A stretch of 64,000 bases of DNA from Streptomyces sp. GSL17-111 (GTDB lineage: Bacteria > Actinomycetota > Actinomycetes > Streptomycetales > Streptomycetaceae), in NCBI RefSeq assembly GCF_037911585.1, contig NZ_JBAJNS010000001.1, positions 4,573,501 through 4,637,500 of the forward strand, in the 5' to 3' direction. Below the pieces are notes generated by a model. That model searched no databases and was not told where the DNA came from. It saw only the letters and a program-made list of their open reading frames with translations. Positions 42,498-52,942 of the stretch are shown piece by piece (positions within the stretch are counted from its first letter, which is position 1; each line of letters begins with the position of its first letter). Made by a program: the position numbers and the translations under genes.

Positions 42498-42656
42498 TCA
42501 GCCGGTCGGACGGCCGTCCGGCTCACCGCCGGGGCGCCGGTGGCGGCCGTGCGGCGGTGCCGCCCGGTCCTCACCGGACGCCGCCCGCCCCCGGTGCCGG
42601 CCCCGGGCCGTGTCTCCGTTCCGCTCGCCGTGGGTGGTGCTGTGCTGCTCGGACAT
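42498..42656 (-). CDS. Possible 52-residue hydrophilic protein
   Basis: MSEQHSTTHGERNGDTARG continues to an Arg/Gly/Pro-rich tail, with GGAG nine bases upstream. It has no recognised domain. The frame could be an artefact of GC bias; the ribosome site and spacing favour a real small gene. Confidence 0.35.
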   Translation of the reverse strand: MSEQHSTTHGERNGDTARGRHRGRAASGEDRAAPPHGRHRRPGGEPDGRPTG

Positions 42657-42779
42657 ACCAAGGCTCCGTGTCGTGGGTTCACCGGTGTGCGCCCTTCGAT
42701 GATCTCCGCCGAGCCGACCCGGCGTCACATCGATTTCGCGTGCGGATGGTTCGCGTGCGGGCGGTTCGCGGCGCGACGC

Positions 42780-44138
42780 TCAGCGTCCCGCCGCCGCCAG
42801 GGGCGCCTGGGCCAGCGGGACCGGCCGGGGCGCCCGCCCCGGCTCGGGCGCCCGCCGGGCCGTCGGCGCCGTCCCCCCGGCCCGCGCCCCCTGCTCACCG
42901 GGCCCGCTCGCCGCCCGTGGCGCGGCGTGGGCGGCTCGGCGCGGGGCGGCGGGAGGCCCGGAGGGACGCAGCCGGGCCACCGCGCAGCGGACCTCCGGCG
43001 TCGCGTACGGCAGGAGCAACGCGCCCTCGGCGGTGAACCGTCCGGCCCGCAGCCAGCCGTGCGGCGCGGGGACGTAGCTCATCGCCCGCCACCCCGGCCG
43101 CCACAGCGCCAGCCAGGGCAGCGCCGGGTCGCAGGGGCGGTCGGCGCGGGGGACGCCGTCCACCCGCAGGGCCACCGCGCACCGCTCCGGCAGCAGCGCC
43201 TGGCCCGGCTGGGCGGCGAAGGGCGTGACCGTGGCGCCCGGGGGGTGCAGCGCCTCCGGGAAGCGGACGGGGCGGTGGCTGCCGAGCACGCCCCAGCCGA
43301 CGCGGTCGGCGCCCGGCGCGTCCGAGCGCACCAGCAGCAGACCGCTGTCGGGGTCGGCCAGCAGGACCCGGTCGTTGCTGCCCTCCGCGATCTCCAGGAG
43401 GGGGGAGACCGCGCCGCCCCGGCCGAGGTCCACCACCACGGCCTTGACCACACCGTCGTCCCCGCGCCGGTTCAGCGCCAGCATCCGGCCGTCCCGGTCG
43501 AGCCACACGCCGTCCGTGCACAGACCCGGCACGACGGCCACCCGCTCGGGGCCGTCACCCCCCACGAGCCGCCACACCACGGTCGTGCCCGCCCCGGCCG
43601 CCAGTGCGAAGCCGCCGCGCCCGTCCGGGGCCGGGGGCAGCAGGGCCAGCTGGGCCGCGTCCACGGTGCCGAGGGGCACCTCGCCGGTGCCCGCTCCGGA
43701 GGGGTACAGCAGCGAGGGCCGGTACCGCCCGTCCACCCGCCGCAGGATGAGCACCCGGCCGTCGGCCAGCGGAAGCACCTGGCTGTGCGGGTCCTCGGGC
43801 TGGCTGCCGGGGAGCGAGACGGCGTACGGCTCCGGCCCGTCCAGCGTCCACCGCTCCGGACACCACCGGTCGGTGCCGCCCGGCGAGGCCAGGCGGGCCG
43901 CGTAGCCGCCGTCGGCCGAGAGCACGCAGGCCAGCGGCCGGTAGGGCGGCGGGGGGAGGACGGGCGAGGGTCTGTCCGCCGGGCTCTCCTCGGCGGGCGC
44001 CTCGGCGGGCCCGGGAGCGGGCCCGGGAGCGGGCCCGTCCGGGCAGGGGCCGACGGGCGTCCCGTCGGCGGTCGCGTCGGTGCCTTCCATGGGTCGCTCG
44101 GACTGGACCGTTCCTGGTCGGACCGCACAGACAGTCAT
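42780..44138 (-). CDS. Predicted beta-propeller-like protein of unknown function
   Basis: A 452-residue protein. After a Pro/Ala-rich, acidic N-terminal region (about 1-75), a beta-strand-rich region has repeated GDRVLLADPDSGLLLV-like and VVWRLVGGDGPERVAV-like blades, then an Arg/Ala/Pro-rich tail (about 410-452). No signal peptide. The ATG at 44138 has a near-perfect GGAGGTGA seven bases upstream, so this start is firm. Function not recognised. Confidence 0.7.
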   Translation of the reverse strand: MTVCAVRPGTVQSERPMEGTDATADGTPVGPCPDGPAPGPAPGPAEAPAEESPADRPSPVLPPPPYRPLACVLSADGGYAARLASPGGTDRWCPERWTLDGPEPYAVSLPGSQPEDPHSQVLPLADGRVLILRRVDGRYRPSLLYPSGAGTGEVPLGTVDAAQLALLPPAPDGRGGFALAAGAGTTVVWRLVGGDGPERVAVVPGLCTDGVWLDRDGRMLALNRRGDDGVVKAVVVDLGRGGAVSPLLEIAEGSNDRVLLADPDSGLLLVRSDAPGADRVGWGVLGSHRPVRFPEALHPPGATVTPFAAQPGQALLPERCAVALRVDGVPRADRPCDPALPWLALWRPGWRAMSYVPAPHGWLRAGRFTAEGALLLPYATPEVRCAVARLRPSGPPAAPRRAAHAAPRAASGPGEQGARAGGTAPTARRAPEPGRAPRPVPLAQAPLAAAGR

Positions 44139-44379
44139 GTGGCGATCACCTCCGGTACCGACGCTAGGGATAGAACGCCGGTCCGAAGGGGAAGAGTTAC
44201 CCGACTTCATTCGTTCAGGTGGCCGTGCCGGAATTCCCCGCCCCGCGTGCTCCGAAGTGTGCTGCGCGGACGCCCGCCCCGGCCGTCGCCCGGCCCCTGC
44301 CCGCCGCCCGTCCCGTGCGTCGGGCCCTGGGCCGATGCCGCCCCACCGCCGGTGCGGGGACGGGCGGTAGCCTGGCCCC

Positions 44380-45237
44380 GTGCCCGCACTGTCCGAAGTC
44401 ATCGCCGCGCTCGACGCCCTCTGGCCCCCCGCCGGGGCGGAGTCCTGGGACGCGGTCGGCACGGTCTGCGGTGACCCGGAGGCCGAGGTGTCCCGGGTCC
44501 TCGTGGCCGTCGACCCGGTACGGGAGGTGGCCGACGAGGCCGTCGCCCTCGGGGCCGACCTGCTGCTGACCCACCACCCGCTCTACCTGCGCGGCACCAC
44601 CACCGTCGGCGCCCACACCTTCAAGGGCCGCGTCGTCCACACGCTCATCAAGCACGACGTCGCCCTGCACGTCGCGCACACCAACGCCGACCGCGCCGAC
44701 CCGGGCGTCTCCGACGCCCTGGCCGGGGCCCTAGGCCTGCGCGTCACCGGGCCGCTCGCGCCCGACCCGGACGACCCGGCGGGCCGCCGGGGCATCGGGC
44801 GGCTGTGCGAGCTGCCCGAGCCGCTGTCCCTGGCCGCCTTCGCCCAGTACGCCGCCGAGCGGCTGCCCGCCACCACCCAGGGCGTCCGCGCCGCCGGCGA
44901 CCCGGACGCCGTTCTGCGCACCGTCGCGGTCTGCGGCGGTTCCGGCGACAGCCTCTTCGACGCCGTCCGGGCGGCCGGCGTCGACGCGTACCTCACCGCC
45001 GACCTGCGGCACCACCCGGCCTCCGAGGCGCGCGAGCACTCCCCGCTCGCCCTGCTCGACGCCGCCCACTGGGCCACCGAGTGGCCCTGGTGCGAGCAGG
45101 CCGCCGCCCAACTCGACGCGATCAGCGACCGGCACGGCTGGGACCTGCGCACGCACGTCTCCCGTACCGTCACCGACCCCTGGACCGCCCACGCGACGTC
45201 CGGACCCCACCCCGACCACTCAGGAGCCCCCAACTGA
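44380..45237 (+). CDS. Nif3-like dinuclear metal-centre protein
   Basis: A 285-residue protein. GADLLLTHHPLYLRGT near residue 64 and HTNADRADPGVSDALA near residue 97 carry the His/Asp metal ligands of Nif3/YbgI. YLTADLRHHPASEA near 208 is the later ligand block. The family forms toroidal hexamers with two metals; its biochemical role remains unsettled (GTP cyclohydrolase I type 2 or nuclease suggested). GTG start with TAGCCT ten bases before it, possibly leaderless. First gene of a three-gene coupled operon. Confidence 0.92.
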   Translation: MPALSEVIAALDALWPPAGAESWDAVGTVCGDPEAEVSRVLVAVDPVREVADEAVALGADLLLTHHPLYLRGTTTVGAHTFKGRVVHTLIKHDVALHVAHTNADRADPGVSDALAGALGLRVTGPLAPDPDDPAGRRGIGRLCELPEPLSLAAFAQYAAERLPATTQGVRAAGDPDAVLRTVAVCGGSGDSLFDAVRAAGVDAYLTADLRHHPASEAREHSPLALLDAAHWATEWPWCEQAAAQLDAISDRHGWDLRTHVSRTVTDPWTAHATSGPHPDHSGAPN

Positions 45238-45977
45238 ACGCCGAGCCCGCCGACCAGATCCGCCTTCTCGACGTCCAGGCCCTGGACATCCGGCTCTCGC
45301 AGCTCGCCCACCGCCGCGAGACCCTCCCCGAGCACGAGGAGGTGCGCACCCGCGAGGAGGAGCTGACGCAGCTGCGTGACCTGCTGGTCGCCGCCCAGAC
45401 CGAGGAGAGCGACACCGCGCGCGAGCAGACCAAGGCCGAGCAGGACGTCGACCAGGTGCGCAAGCGCGCCACCCGCGACCAGGAGCGGCTGGACTCCGGC
45501 ATGGTCACCAACCCCAAGGACCTGGAGAGCCTGCAGAGCGAGATCGCGTCGCTGGCGCGGCGGCAGAGCACGCTGGAGGACGTCGTCCTGGAGGTGATGG
45601 AGCGCAACGAGGCCGCGGCCGGCCGCGTCACCGAACTGACCGGGCGCGTCACCGCCGTCCAGGAGAAGGCCGAGGACGCCCGGGCCCGCCGCACGGCGGC
45701 GAGCGGGGAGATCGACGCCGAGATCGAGACCGTGCGCAAGGAGCGCGAGGTCGTGGCCGCCGCGATCCCCGCCGACCTGCTGAAGCTCTACGAGAAGCTG
45801 CGCGGGCAGCAGGGCGGCGTGGGGGCGGCCAAGTTGTTCCAGCGCCGCTGCGAGGGCTGCCGACTGGAGCTGAACATCACCGAGCTGAACGAGGTGCGCG
45901 AGGCCGCCCCCGAGACCGTCCTGCGGTGCGAGAACTGCCGGCGCATCCTGGTGCGCACCCCCGAGTCGGGGCTGTGA
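45234..45977 (+). CDS. C4-type zinc-ribbon coiled-coil protein, CTG start
   Basis: A 247-residue protein. A long coiled coil (about 10-175, QLRDLLVAAQTEE, KAEQDVDQVRKRATRD) is followed by the zinc ribbon RRCEGCRLELN...LRCENCRRILVR (four Cys). This matches the actinobacterial DUF164 family. The only in-frame start near the conserved N-terminus is a CTG (45234-45236), which overlaps the Nif3 stop as CTGA and has AGGAG nine bases upstream. The first in-frame ATG would delete the coiled-coil start. So it is a rare CTG initiation. Confidence 0.88.
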   Translation: MNAEPADQIRLLDVQALDIRLSQLAHRRETLPEHEEVRTREEELTQLRDLLVAAQTEESDTAREQTKAEQDVDQVRKRATRDQERLDSGMVTNPKDLESLQSEIASLARRQSTLEDVVLEVMERNEAAAGRVTELTGRVTAVQEKAEDARARRTAASGEIDAEIETVRKEREVVAAAIPADLLKLYEKLRGQQGGVGAAKLFQRRCEGCRLELNITELNEVREAAPETVLRCENCRRILVRTPESGL

Positions 45978-47131
45978 CGCGGACGATGGCACGACGTTTC
46001 GTCGTCGAGGCGGACGGCGGCTCCCGGGGCAACCCCGGCCCTGCGGGCTACGGCGCGGTGGTCAAGGACGCGGGGACGGGCGAAGTCCTCGCCGAGGCGG
46101 CCGAGTTCATCGGGCACGCCACCAACAACGTCGCCGAGTACCGGGGCCTGATCGCCGGGCTGTACGCGGCCCGCGACCTCGACCCGCAGGCCACGGTGCA
46201 GGTCCGGATGGACTCCAAGCTCGTCGTGGAGCAGATGTCCGGACGCTGGAAGATCAAGCACCCCGGCATGCGGCCGCTCGCCGCCGAGGCCAAGGAGATC
46301 TTCCCGCCCGAGGCCGTGCGCTACGAGTGGATCCCCCGCGCCCGCAACGGCCACGCCGACCGGCTCGCCAACGAGGCCATGGACGCCGGGAAGCGCGGCG
46401 AGCAGTGGCGGCCCTCCGGCGTCCCCGATCCGGCCGCCGCCCCCTCGGCGGAGGACACCGGCCCGACGGCCCCCGCCGCGCCGCCGTCGGGCTGGTCGGC
46501 GGACCTGGGCACGCCCACGACGTTCGTCCTCCTGCGGCACGGTGAGACGGCCCTGACGCCGCAGAAGCGGTTCTCCGGCAGCGGGGGAGCGGACCCGGAG
46601 CTGTCCGGGGCGGGCCGCCGTCAGGCCGAGGCCGCCGCCGCCGCGCTCGCCGCGCGGGGCACCGTGCAGGCGGTCGTCAGCTCCCCGCTGCTGCGCTGCC
46701 GGGAGACGGCCGCCGCCGTCGCCGACCGGCTCGGCCTGGAGGTCCGCGTCGACGAGGGCCTGCGCGAGACGGACTTCGGCGCCTGGGAGGGCCTCACCTT
46801 CGCGGAGGTCAAGGAGCGCCACCCGGACGACCTCGACGCGTGGCTGGCCTCCGACACCGTCGGGCCGACGGGCGGCGGCGAATCGTTCGCCGAGGTGGCC
46901 CGCCGCGTCGCGCTGTCCCGCGACAAGCTGCTGGCCCGCTACGCGGGGCGCACCGTGCTGCTGGTCACCCACGTCACGCCGGTCAAGCAGCTGGTGCGGC
47001 TGGCGCTCGGTGCCCCGCCGGAGACGCTGTTCCGCATGGAGCTGTCGGCGGCGTCCGTCTCGGCCGTCGCCTACTACGCCGACGGCAACGCCTCCGTGCG
47101 TCTCCTCAACGACACCTCCCACCTGCGCTGA
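45974..47131 (+). CDS. Bifunctional RNase H / acid phosphatase
   Basis: A 385-residue protein. N-terminal RNase HI-like domain: VEADGGSRGNPGPAGYG, NNVAEYRGLIAGL and MDSKLVVEQMSG carry the metal-binding D, E and D; the last Asp is in RNGHADRLAN. After an acidic linker a histidine phosphatase domain begins, FVLLRHGETA (catalytic His), with GESFAEVARRV and LLVTHVTPVK. It cleaves RNA in RNA-DNA hybrids; the phosphatase part is like CobC/GpmB. Fusion known in actinobacteria. GTG start overlaps the previous stop (GTGA); ATG 45986 is an alternative. Confidence 0.92.
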   Translation: MTRTMARRFVVEADGGSRGNPGPAGYGAVVKDAGTGEVLAEAAEFIGHATNNVAEYRGLIAGLYAARDLDPQATVQVRMDSKLVVEQMSGRWKIKHPGMRPLAAEAKEIFPPEAVRYEWIPRARNGHADRLANEAMDAGKRGEQWRPSGVPDPAAAPSAEDTGPTAPAAPPSGWSADLGTPTTFVLLRHGETALTPQKRFSGSGGADPELSGAGRRQAEAAAAALAARGTVQAVVSSPLLRCRETAAAVADRLGLEVRVDEGLRETDFGAWEGLTFAEVKERHPDDLDAWLASDTVGPTGGGESFAEVARRVALSRDKLLARYAGRTVLLVTHVTPVKQLVRLALGAPPETLFRMELSAASVSAVAYYADGNASVRLLNDTSHLR

Positions 47132-47135
47132 CCGG

Positions 47136-47153
47136 CCCCGGCGCCCGCCGGGG
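47136..47153. terminator. Short hairpin between convergent genes
   Basis: CCCCGGC (47136-47142) pairs with GCCGGGG (47147-47153) around GCCC. Seven pairs only; it abuts the acyl-CoA dehydrogenase stop. Confidence 0.45.
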
Positions 47154-48968
<1,815 letters not shown>

Positions 48969-48995
48969 GGGCACATCCGATCCGGAGAGGCAGAC

Positions 48996-49009
48996 TAAGC
49001 GGTCGCTTA
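48996..49009. promoter_or_regulatory. TetR-type operator candidate before the acyl-CoA dehydrogenase gene
   Basis: TAAGCG (48996-49001) and CGCTTA (49004-49009) are exact complements around GT, 27 bp before the ATG. The form is that of many TetR/FadR-like operators. Confidence 0.5.
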
Positions 49010-49045
49010 TTGTTGGCCGACGCCCCGCACCCTGTCAACGGTCCA

Positions 49046-49072
49046 ACGGCCGCACGGCCGCACGGCCGCACG
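49046..49072. repeat. Short GCACGGCC tandem repeat
   Basis: About three 8-bp copies in the intergenic gap between the acyl-CoA dehydrogenase promoter and the yaaA stop. Confidence 0.5.
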
Positions 49073-49077
49073 TCGGC

Positions 49078-49899
49078 TCAGCGGACGTCGCTGACGACCA
49101 CGTCCAGCCGCGTCGGCTGCCCCGGGCGCTCCGGCGCGGTGTGCTCCACCCGGTGGCCCAGCTCCGCCAGCGTCCCCGCCAGTTCGGCCGGTGTGCGCGG
49201 CTCCGCGCCCGCCACCAGCAGCGACCGCACGATGCGGCCCTTCGTCGCCTTGTTGAAGTGGCTCACCACCGAGCGCTTCTCGACGCCGTCCACGACCTTC
49301 GACTGCAGCACCCGCACGGTCGCCGCCCGCCCGGCCACCTCGCCCTTCGGCTTCCACATGGCCGCGTACGCCGACGACCGCAGGTCCAGCACCAGACCCT
49401 CCCCGGCCGCCGCCGGCAGCACCTCCTGCAACGGCCCGCGCCAGAACGCCCCCAGTCCGCCGAGCCCCGGCAGCCTGACGCCGCCCGAACAGCGGTAGGA
49501 CGGGATCGGATCACCCACCCGGACCACCCCCCACAGCCCCGAGAACACCAGCAGCGTGCGCTCGGCCCGCTCCCGCGCCGCGGCGTCCAGGGTGCCCAAC
49601 CCCAGCGCGTCGTACAGCACACCGGTGTAGATCTCCCCGGCGCGCCGCACCGGAGCGCTCCGCAGCGCCGCGTTCTTGGCGATCTCCCCGCGCAGCCCCT
49701 CGCTGAGCCCCAGCACCTCGCGGGCCTTCGCGTCGTCCCCGCCCTCCGCCTCCGCGCACAGGCCGGTCAGCTCGGTGAGCACCCGCTCCCTGGCCTCCGT
49801 GAGCCCCGGCAGCGCCAGCGCGTCCAGCCGCAGCGTGCGGTCGTCCGCACGGGGCTCCGGGGACGCCTTCCCCTCGGACGGCGGCAGCAGCACGAGCAC
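49078..49899 (-). CDS. yaaA: YaaA (UPF0246) peroxide-stress family protein
   Basis: A 273-residue protein. LLPPSEGKA at the N-terminus, LLVFSGLWGVVRVGDPIP and YRCSGGVRLPG, KSVVSHFNKATKGRIVRSLL at the C-terminus are the conserved UPF0246 blocks. YaaA lowers intracellular iron under peroxide stress in E. coli (family knowledge). GTG start after AGGAGAG. Confidence 0.9.
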   Translation of the reverse strand: MLVLLPPSEGKASPEPRADDRTLRLDALALPGLTEARERVLTELTGLCAEAEGGDDAKAREVLGLSEGLRGEIAKNAALRSAPVRRAGEIYTGVLYDALGLGTLDAAARERAERTLLVFSGLWGVVRVGDPIPSYRCSGGVRLPGLGGLGAFWRGPLQEVLPAAAGEGLVLDLRSSAYAAMWKPKGEVAGRAATVRVLQSKVVDGVEKRSVVSHFNKATKGRIVRSLLVAGAEPRTPAELAGTLAELGHRVEHTAPERPGQPTRLDVVVSDVR

Positions 49900-49963
49900 G
49901 GTCTTCTCTCCTCACGGTCGGCCACAAGCGGCGACCAGCAGCCTACGGCCCTACGCTCGCCGT

Positions 49964-51433
49964 ATGCCCAGCCGCCATCCGCACATCACCGGCGGTGACG
50001 GCGCCGCCCTGCGCGCGGCGCTCGACGACCTGCGCCACCGGATCGGCGTCCCGCACGCCTTCCCCGCCTCCGTCCTCGCCGACGCCGAACGCGCCGCCCG
50101 CGCTCCCCGGCTGCCCGCCGAGGACGCCACCCACCTGCCCTTCTTCACCGTGGACCCGCCCGGCTCGCACGAACTGGACCACGCCCTCCACCTCACCCGC
50201 GCGCCCCGCGGCGGCTTCCGCGTCCACCACGCCGTCTCCGACACCGCCGCCTTCGTCACCCCCGGCCGTCCACTGGACACCGAGGCCCACCGCCGGGCCG
50301 TCGCCCTGTCCTTCCCCGACCTGCGCGTGCCCCTCCACCCGCACCGCATCGCGGAGGACGCCGCGAGCCTGCTGCCCGACGTGCCCCGGCCCGCGCTGCT
50401 GTGGACGCTCGACCTGGACGCCGACGGCACCCTCACCGCCACCGACGTCCGCCGGGCCCTCGTCCGCTCCCACGCCCGGCTCGACCCCGCCACCGTGCAG
50501 CGGGAGATCGACGACGGAACCGCCGAGGACTCCGTGGCCCTCCTGCGCGACGTCGGCCGCCTGTGTGAGGAGCGGGAACGCGCCCGGGGTGGCATCTCCC
50601 TCGCCGCGCCCGAGCAGCGGATCGTCCCGCACGGCGACCGCTACCGCCTCGACCACCGCGCCCTCCTCCCCGCCGAGCGCTGGACCGCGCAGCTCTCCGT
50701 GCTCCTCGGCACGGCCGCCGCCGCCCTGATGCTCGACGGCGGCACCGGCGTCCTGCGCACCCTGCCGCAGGCCCCCGACGGAGCGGTGGCCCGCCTCCAC
50801 CGCGTCGCCCGCGCCCTGGACGTCGACTGGCCCCCGCACACGTCCTACGCCGCGCTCCTGCGCTCCCTCGACCCGCACCGCCCCCGCCACGCCGCCTTCC
50901 TCCAGGAGTGCACGACGCTGCTGCGCGGCGCCGGCTACACCGCCTTCAGCCCTGGCGGCTCCGCTCTTCGGGCGGCCGGACGCCCCGCCCACCCCGAGCA
51001 CGCCGCCGTCGCCGCCCCCTACACCCACTGCGCCGCGCCCCTGGGTCGCCTGGTGGACCGCTACACCGGCGAGCTGTGCCTGGCCGCCGTCGCCGGGACG
51101 GAGCCGCCCGCCTGGGTCACCGGCGCGCTGGCCGGACTCCCCGCCGCGATGGAGCGCGGCGACCGCCGCGCCGCCGAGGCCGACGACGCCTGCGTGGAGC
51201 TGATGACGGCCGCCGTCCTGTGGGACCACATCGGGGAGGTCTTCGACGGCCTCGTGACCGACGTCCGGGAGGACCGCCCCCACGAAGGCACCGTCCACCT
51301 CGGCGAACCCCCCGTCGCGGGCCGGGTCTCCGCCCCGCCCGACGGCCCGCCCCTCCCGCTCGGCGAACCCCTCCGCGTCCGCCTCCTGCACGCCGATCCG
51401 GGCAGGTCACCCGTGCGGTTCGGCCCGGCCTGA
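49964..51433 (+). CDS. RNB-domain ribonuclease (RNase II/R-like)
   Basis: A 489-residue protein, shorter than RNase R: no clear cold-shock or S1 domain. The RNB core has LPFFTVDPPGSHELDHALHL near 62, the D-x-P-x-S-x-x-x-D-D/H-like metal site with Asp and Glu variations, and YRLDHRALLPAERWTAQLSVLLGTAAAALM. Streptomycetes carry a short RNB protein of this kind beside rnpB. A TACGCT -10-like box six bases before the ATG suggests a leaderless mRNA. Confidence 0.82.
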   Translation: MPSRHPHITGGDGAALRAALDDLRHRIGVPHAFPASVLADAERAARAPRLPAEDATHLPFFTVDPPGSHELDHALHLTRAPRGGFRVHHAVSDTAAFVTPGRPLDTEAHRRAVALSFPDLRVPLHPHRIAEDAASLLPDVPRPALLWTLDLDADGTLTATDVRRALVRSHARLDPATVQREIDDGTAEDSVALLRDVGRLCEERERARGGISLAAPEQRIVPHGDRYRLDHRALLPAERWTAQLSVLLGTAAAALMLDGGTGVLRTLPQAPDGAVARLHRVARALDVDWPPHTSYAALLRSLDPHRPRHAAFLQECTTLLRGAGYTAFSPGGSALRAAGRPAHPEHAAVAAPYTHCAAPLGRLVDRYTGELCLAAVAGTEPPAWVTGALAGLPAAMERGDRRAAEADDACVELMTAAVLWDHIGEVFDGLVTDVREDRPHEGTVHLGEPPVAGRVSAPPDGPPLPLGEPLRVRLLHADPGRSPVRFGPA

Positions 51434-51450
51434 GCGCGTAGGATGACCTC

Positions 51451-51870
51451 ACGGCAGACGAGCCGTGCGGGCGGCCGCGGCGTGACCTCACCGGTCACGT
51501 CGAGGAACGTCCGGACTCCGCAGAGCAGGGTGGTAGGTAACGCCTACCTGGGGCGACCCACGGGAAAGTGCCACAGAAAGCAGACCGCCGGGGCCGGAAA
51601 CGGTGCCCGGTAAGGGTGAAACGGTGGTGTAAGAGACCACCAGCGCCCAGGGTGACCTGGGCGGCTCGGTAAACCCCACCCGGAGCAAGGTCAAGAGGGG
51701 CCGTCGCGAGGCGGCCCTGCGCGGACGCACGAGGGCTGCTCGCCCGAGTCCGCGGGTGGACCGCACCGAGGCCGGTGGTGACACCGGCCCCAGATGGATG
51801 GCCGCCTCCCGGCCGCCCGCGAGGGCGTCCGGAGACAGAATCCGGCGTACAGCACGACTCGTCTGCCGCT
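51451..51870 (+). ncRNA. rnpB: RNase P RNA (class A)
   Basis: The 5' strand CGGCAGACGAG (51452-51462) pairs with CTCGTCTGCCG (51858-51868) as helix P1. Between them are GAGGAACGTCCGGACTCC (CR-I), GGGTAAGGGTGAAACGGTGG and GAGACCACC of P7-P11, GCTCGGTAAACCCCACCCGGAGCAAG (CR-IV) and CCGGAGACAGAATCCGGCGTACAG (CR-V). A -10-like TAGGAT (51439-51444) precedes it by 7 bp. It processes tRNA 5' ends. Confidence 0.97.
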
Positions 51871-52194
51871 TACGCTTCTGAGCTGGGAAGACGCACTGTG
51901 CACCGGCCGCTGAACGCCCCCTGGGGAGAATCAGCCGTCAGCAAGCCACTGGCCCAGCGCCTCCATGCCCTTGCCACCCGGCTGCGGCATGAACTGGAGT
52001 ACGTCTCCGGAGCTGAACGCCGGGTCGCTGTGACCCAGCCCCTCCGCCACCTTCGGCGGCGTCTCCCTGGAAGCCCTATCGGCGACGCCTCGGGTCGCGG
52101 ATCGCGCAAGTTCGCGCAAGTTGGTGGCGGGGCGGACGCCGGTCACACAAGATCTGACACACAGCGAGGTCAAGTCCCCTGCGAGGAGGCGATC
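51871..52194. other. Gap after rnpB at the left edge of a lower-GC island
   Basis: About 320 bp without a supportable gene. Nothing recognisable is coded on either strand; an open minus-strand frame ends at 51931 but has no family look. Noted: the direct repeat at 52102-52121 and the ribosome site of the gene at 52195. It is probably a remnant or a promoter region. Confidence 0.4.
52102..52121. repeat. Two tandem TCGCGCAAGT units
   Basis: Exact tandem copies of a 10-bp unit, 74 bp upstream of the first island gene. AAGTT/CGCGCAAG spacing could be a binding site for an XRE-family regulator of the island (inference). Confidence 0.5.
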
Positions 52195-52422
52195 ATGGCA
52201 CTGCGGAAACTCGGCCAGGACCCGGACAGCCCGGACGGCAAGTCGCCCACGGTGTACCTCGATGAGAAGACCGGCCACTACGTGCTGCAAGGGTGGAAGG
52301 TCACCGACGCGGAACGGCTGGCCCAGATGGACGTCCCCGAGTACGAGACCGTCATCGAGTTCCCGAGGCGGATGATGCAGTTCTTCCCGGAGGTTAAGGA
52401 CGTTGGCACCACTGACGCTTGA
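52195..52422 (+). CDS. 75-residue hypothetical protein coupled to DUF6879
   Basis: MALRKLGQDPDSPDGKSPTV, then LDEKTGHYVLQGWKVTDAERLAQMDVPEYETVIEFP. The acidic, compact domain recurs upstream of DUF6879 genes in streptomycetes. The start has GAGGAGG six bases upstream; the stop overlaps the next start by 20 bp. Function unknown. Confidence 0.75.
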   Translation: MALRKLGQDPDSPDGKSPTVYLDEKTGHYVLQGWKVTDAERLAQMDVPEYETVIEFPRRMMQFFPEVKDVGTTDA

Positions 52423-52933
52423 GGAGCGGCTGAGGAGCTGCACGAAGTCAGCACTTCACCTGGAGATGCGCGACGGGTACATGCGTTCCGATCCGCGTTT
52501 CGCCGCGTGGCAGCAGGGCGTGCGCAACGCTCCAGAGGACAACGATCCGGAACTGCGCCCGTGGCTCGCGCTGGTCGCCGAGTTGGTCGGTCGAGGCGTG
52601 GCCGTGCGCCGCGCTCGTGTCGTCTCCGAACCGGTCAGCGACTACATCGAGTTCGAGCACCACACCACGGACGCCAACGTGACCGCTGGGGAACAGGTGC
52701 GGTGGCTGCCGCGCCGTCGCGCCTCCGACCTGGCCCTGCCGGGTAACGACTTCTGGGTTCTCGACCACCGCGTCGTGGTGTTCCATCACTTCGACGGCGA
52801 CGGCGAACTGGCGCCCGAGGACGAGGAAGTCATAGAGGACTGGGACATAGTGAGGATGTGCACGTCCGCGTTCGGTGACGTATGGAAACGCGCCACTCCG
52901 CACGACGAATATCGCCTCAGCCGACACGGATAA
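52403..52933 (+). CDS. DUF6879-family protein
   Basis: A 176-residue protein. The domain pattern LHLEMRDGYMRSDPRFAAW, VRRARVVSEPVSDYIEFEH, GEQVRWLPRRRASDLALPGNDFWVLD fits DUF6879, which is nearly always next to XRE-DUF5753 genes in streptomycetes. The start is a TTG supported by a strong GGAGGT eight bases before it. Role unknown; it might form a regulatory or immunity unit with its neighbours. Confidence 0.75.
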   Translation: MAPLTLEERLRSCTKSALHLEMRDGYMRSDPRFAAWQQGVRNAPEDNDPELRPWLALVAELVGRGVAVRRARVVSEPVSDYIEFEHHTTDANVTAGEQVRWLPRRRASDLALPGNDFWVLDHRVVVFHHFDGDGELAPEDEEVIEDWDIVRMCTSAFGDVWKRATPHDEYRLSRHG

Positions 52934-52942
52934 CCCGTCATC

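Noticed and set aside
51451..51870. Open frames inside rnpB
   Set aside because: The RNA secondary structure and conserved RNase P blocks account for the sequence; no coding gene is supported.
51931..52443. 170-codon minus-strand frame across the gap after rnpB, considered as integrase or regulator remnant
   Set aside because: No recombinase catalytic residues or family pattern; half is antisense of the supported small gene at 52195.
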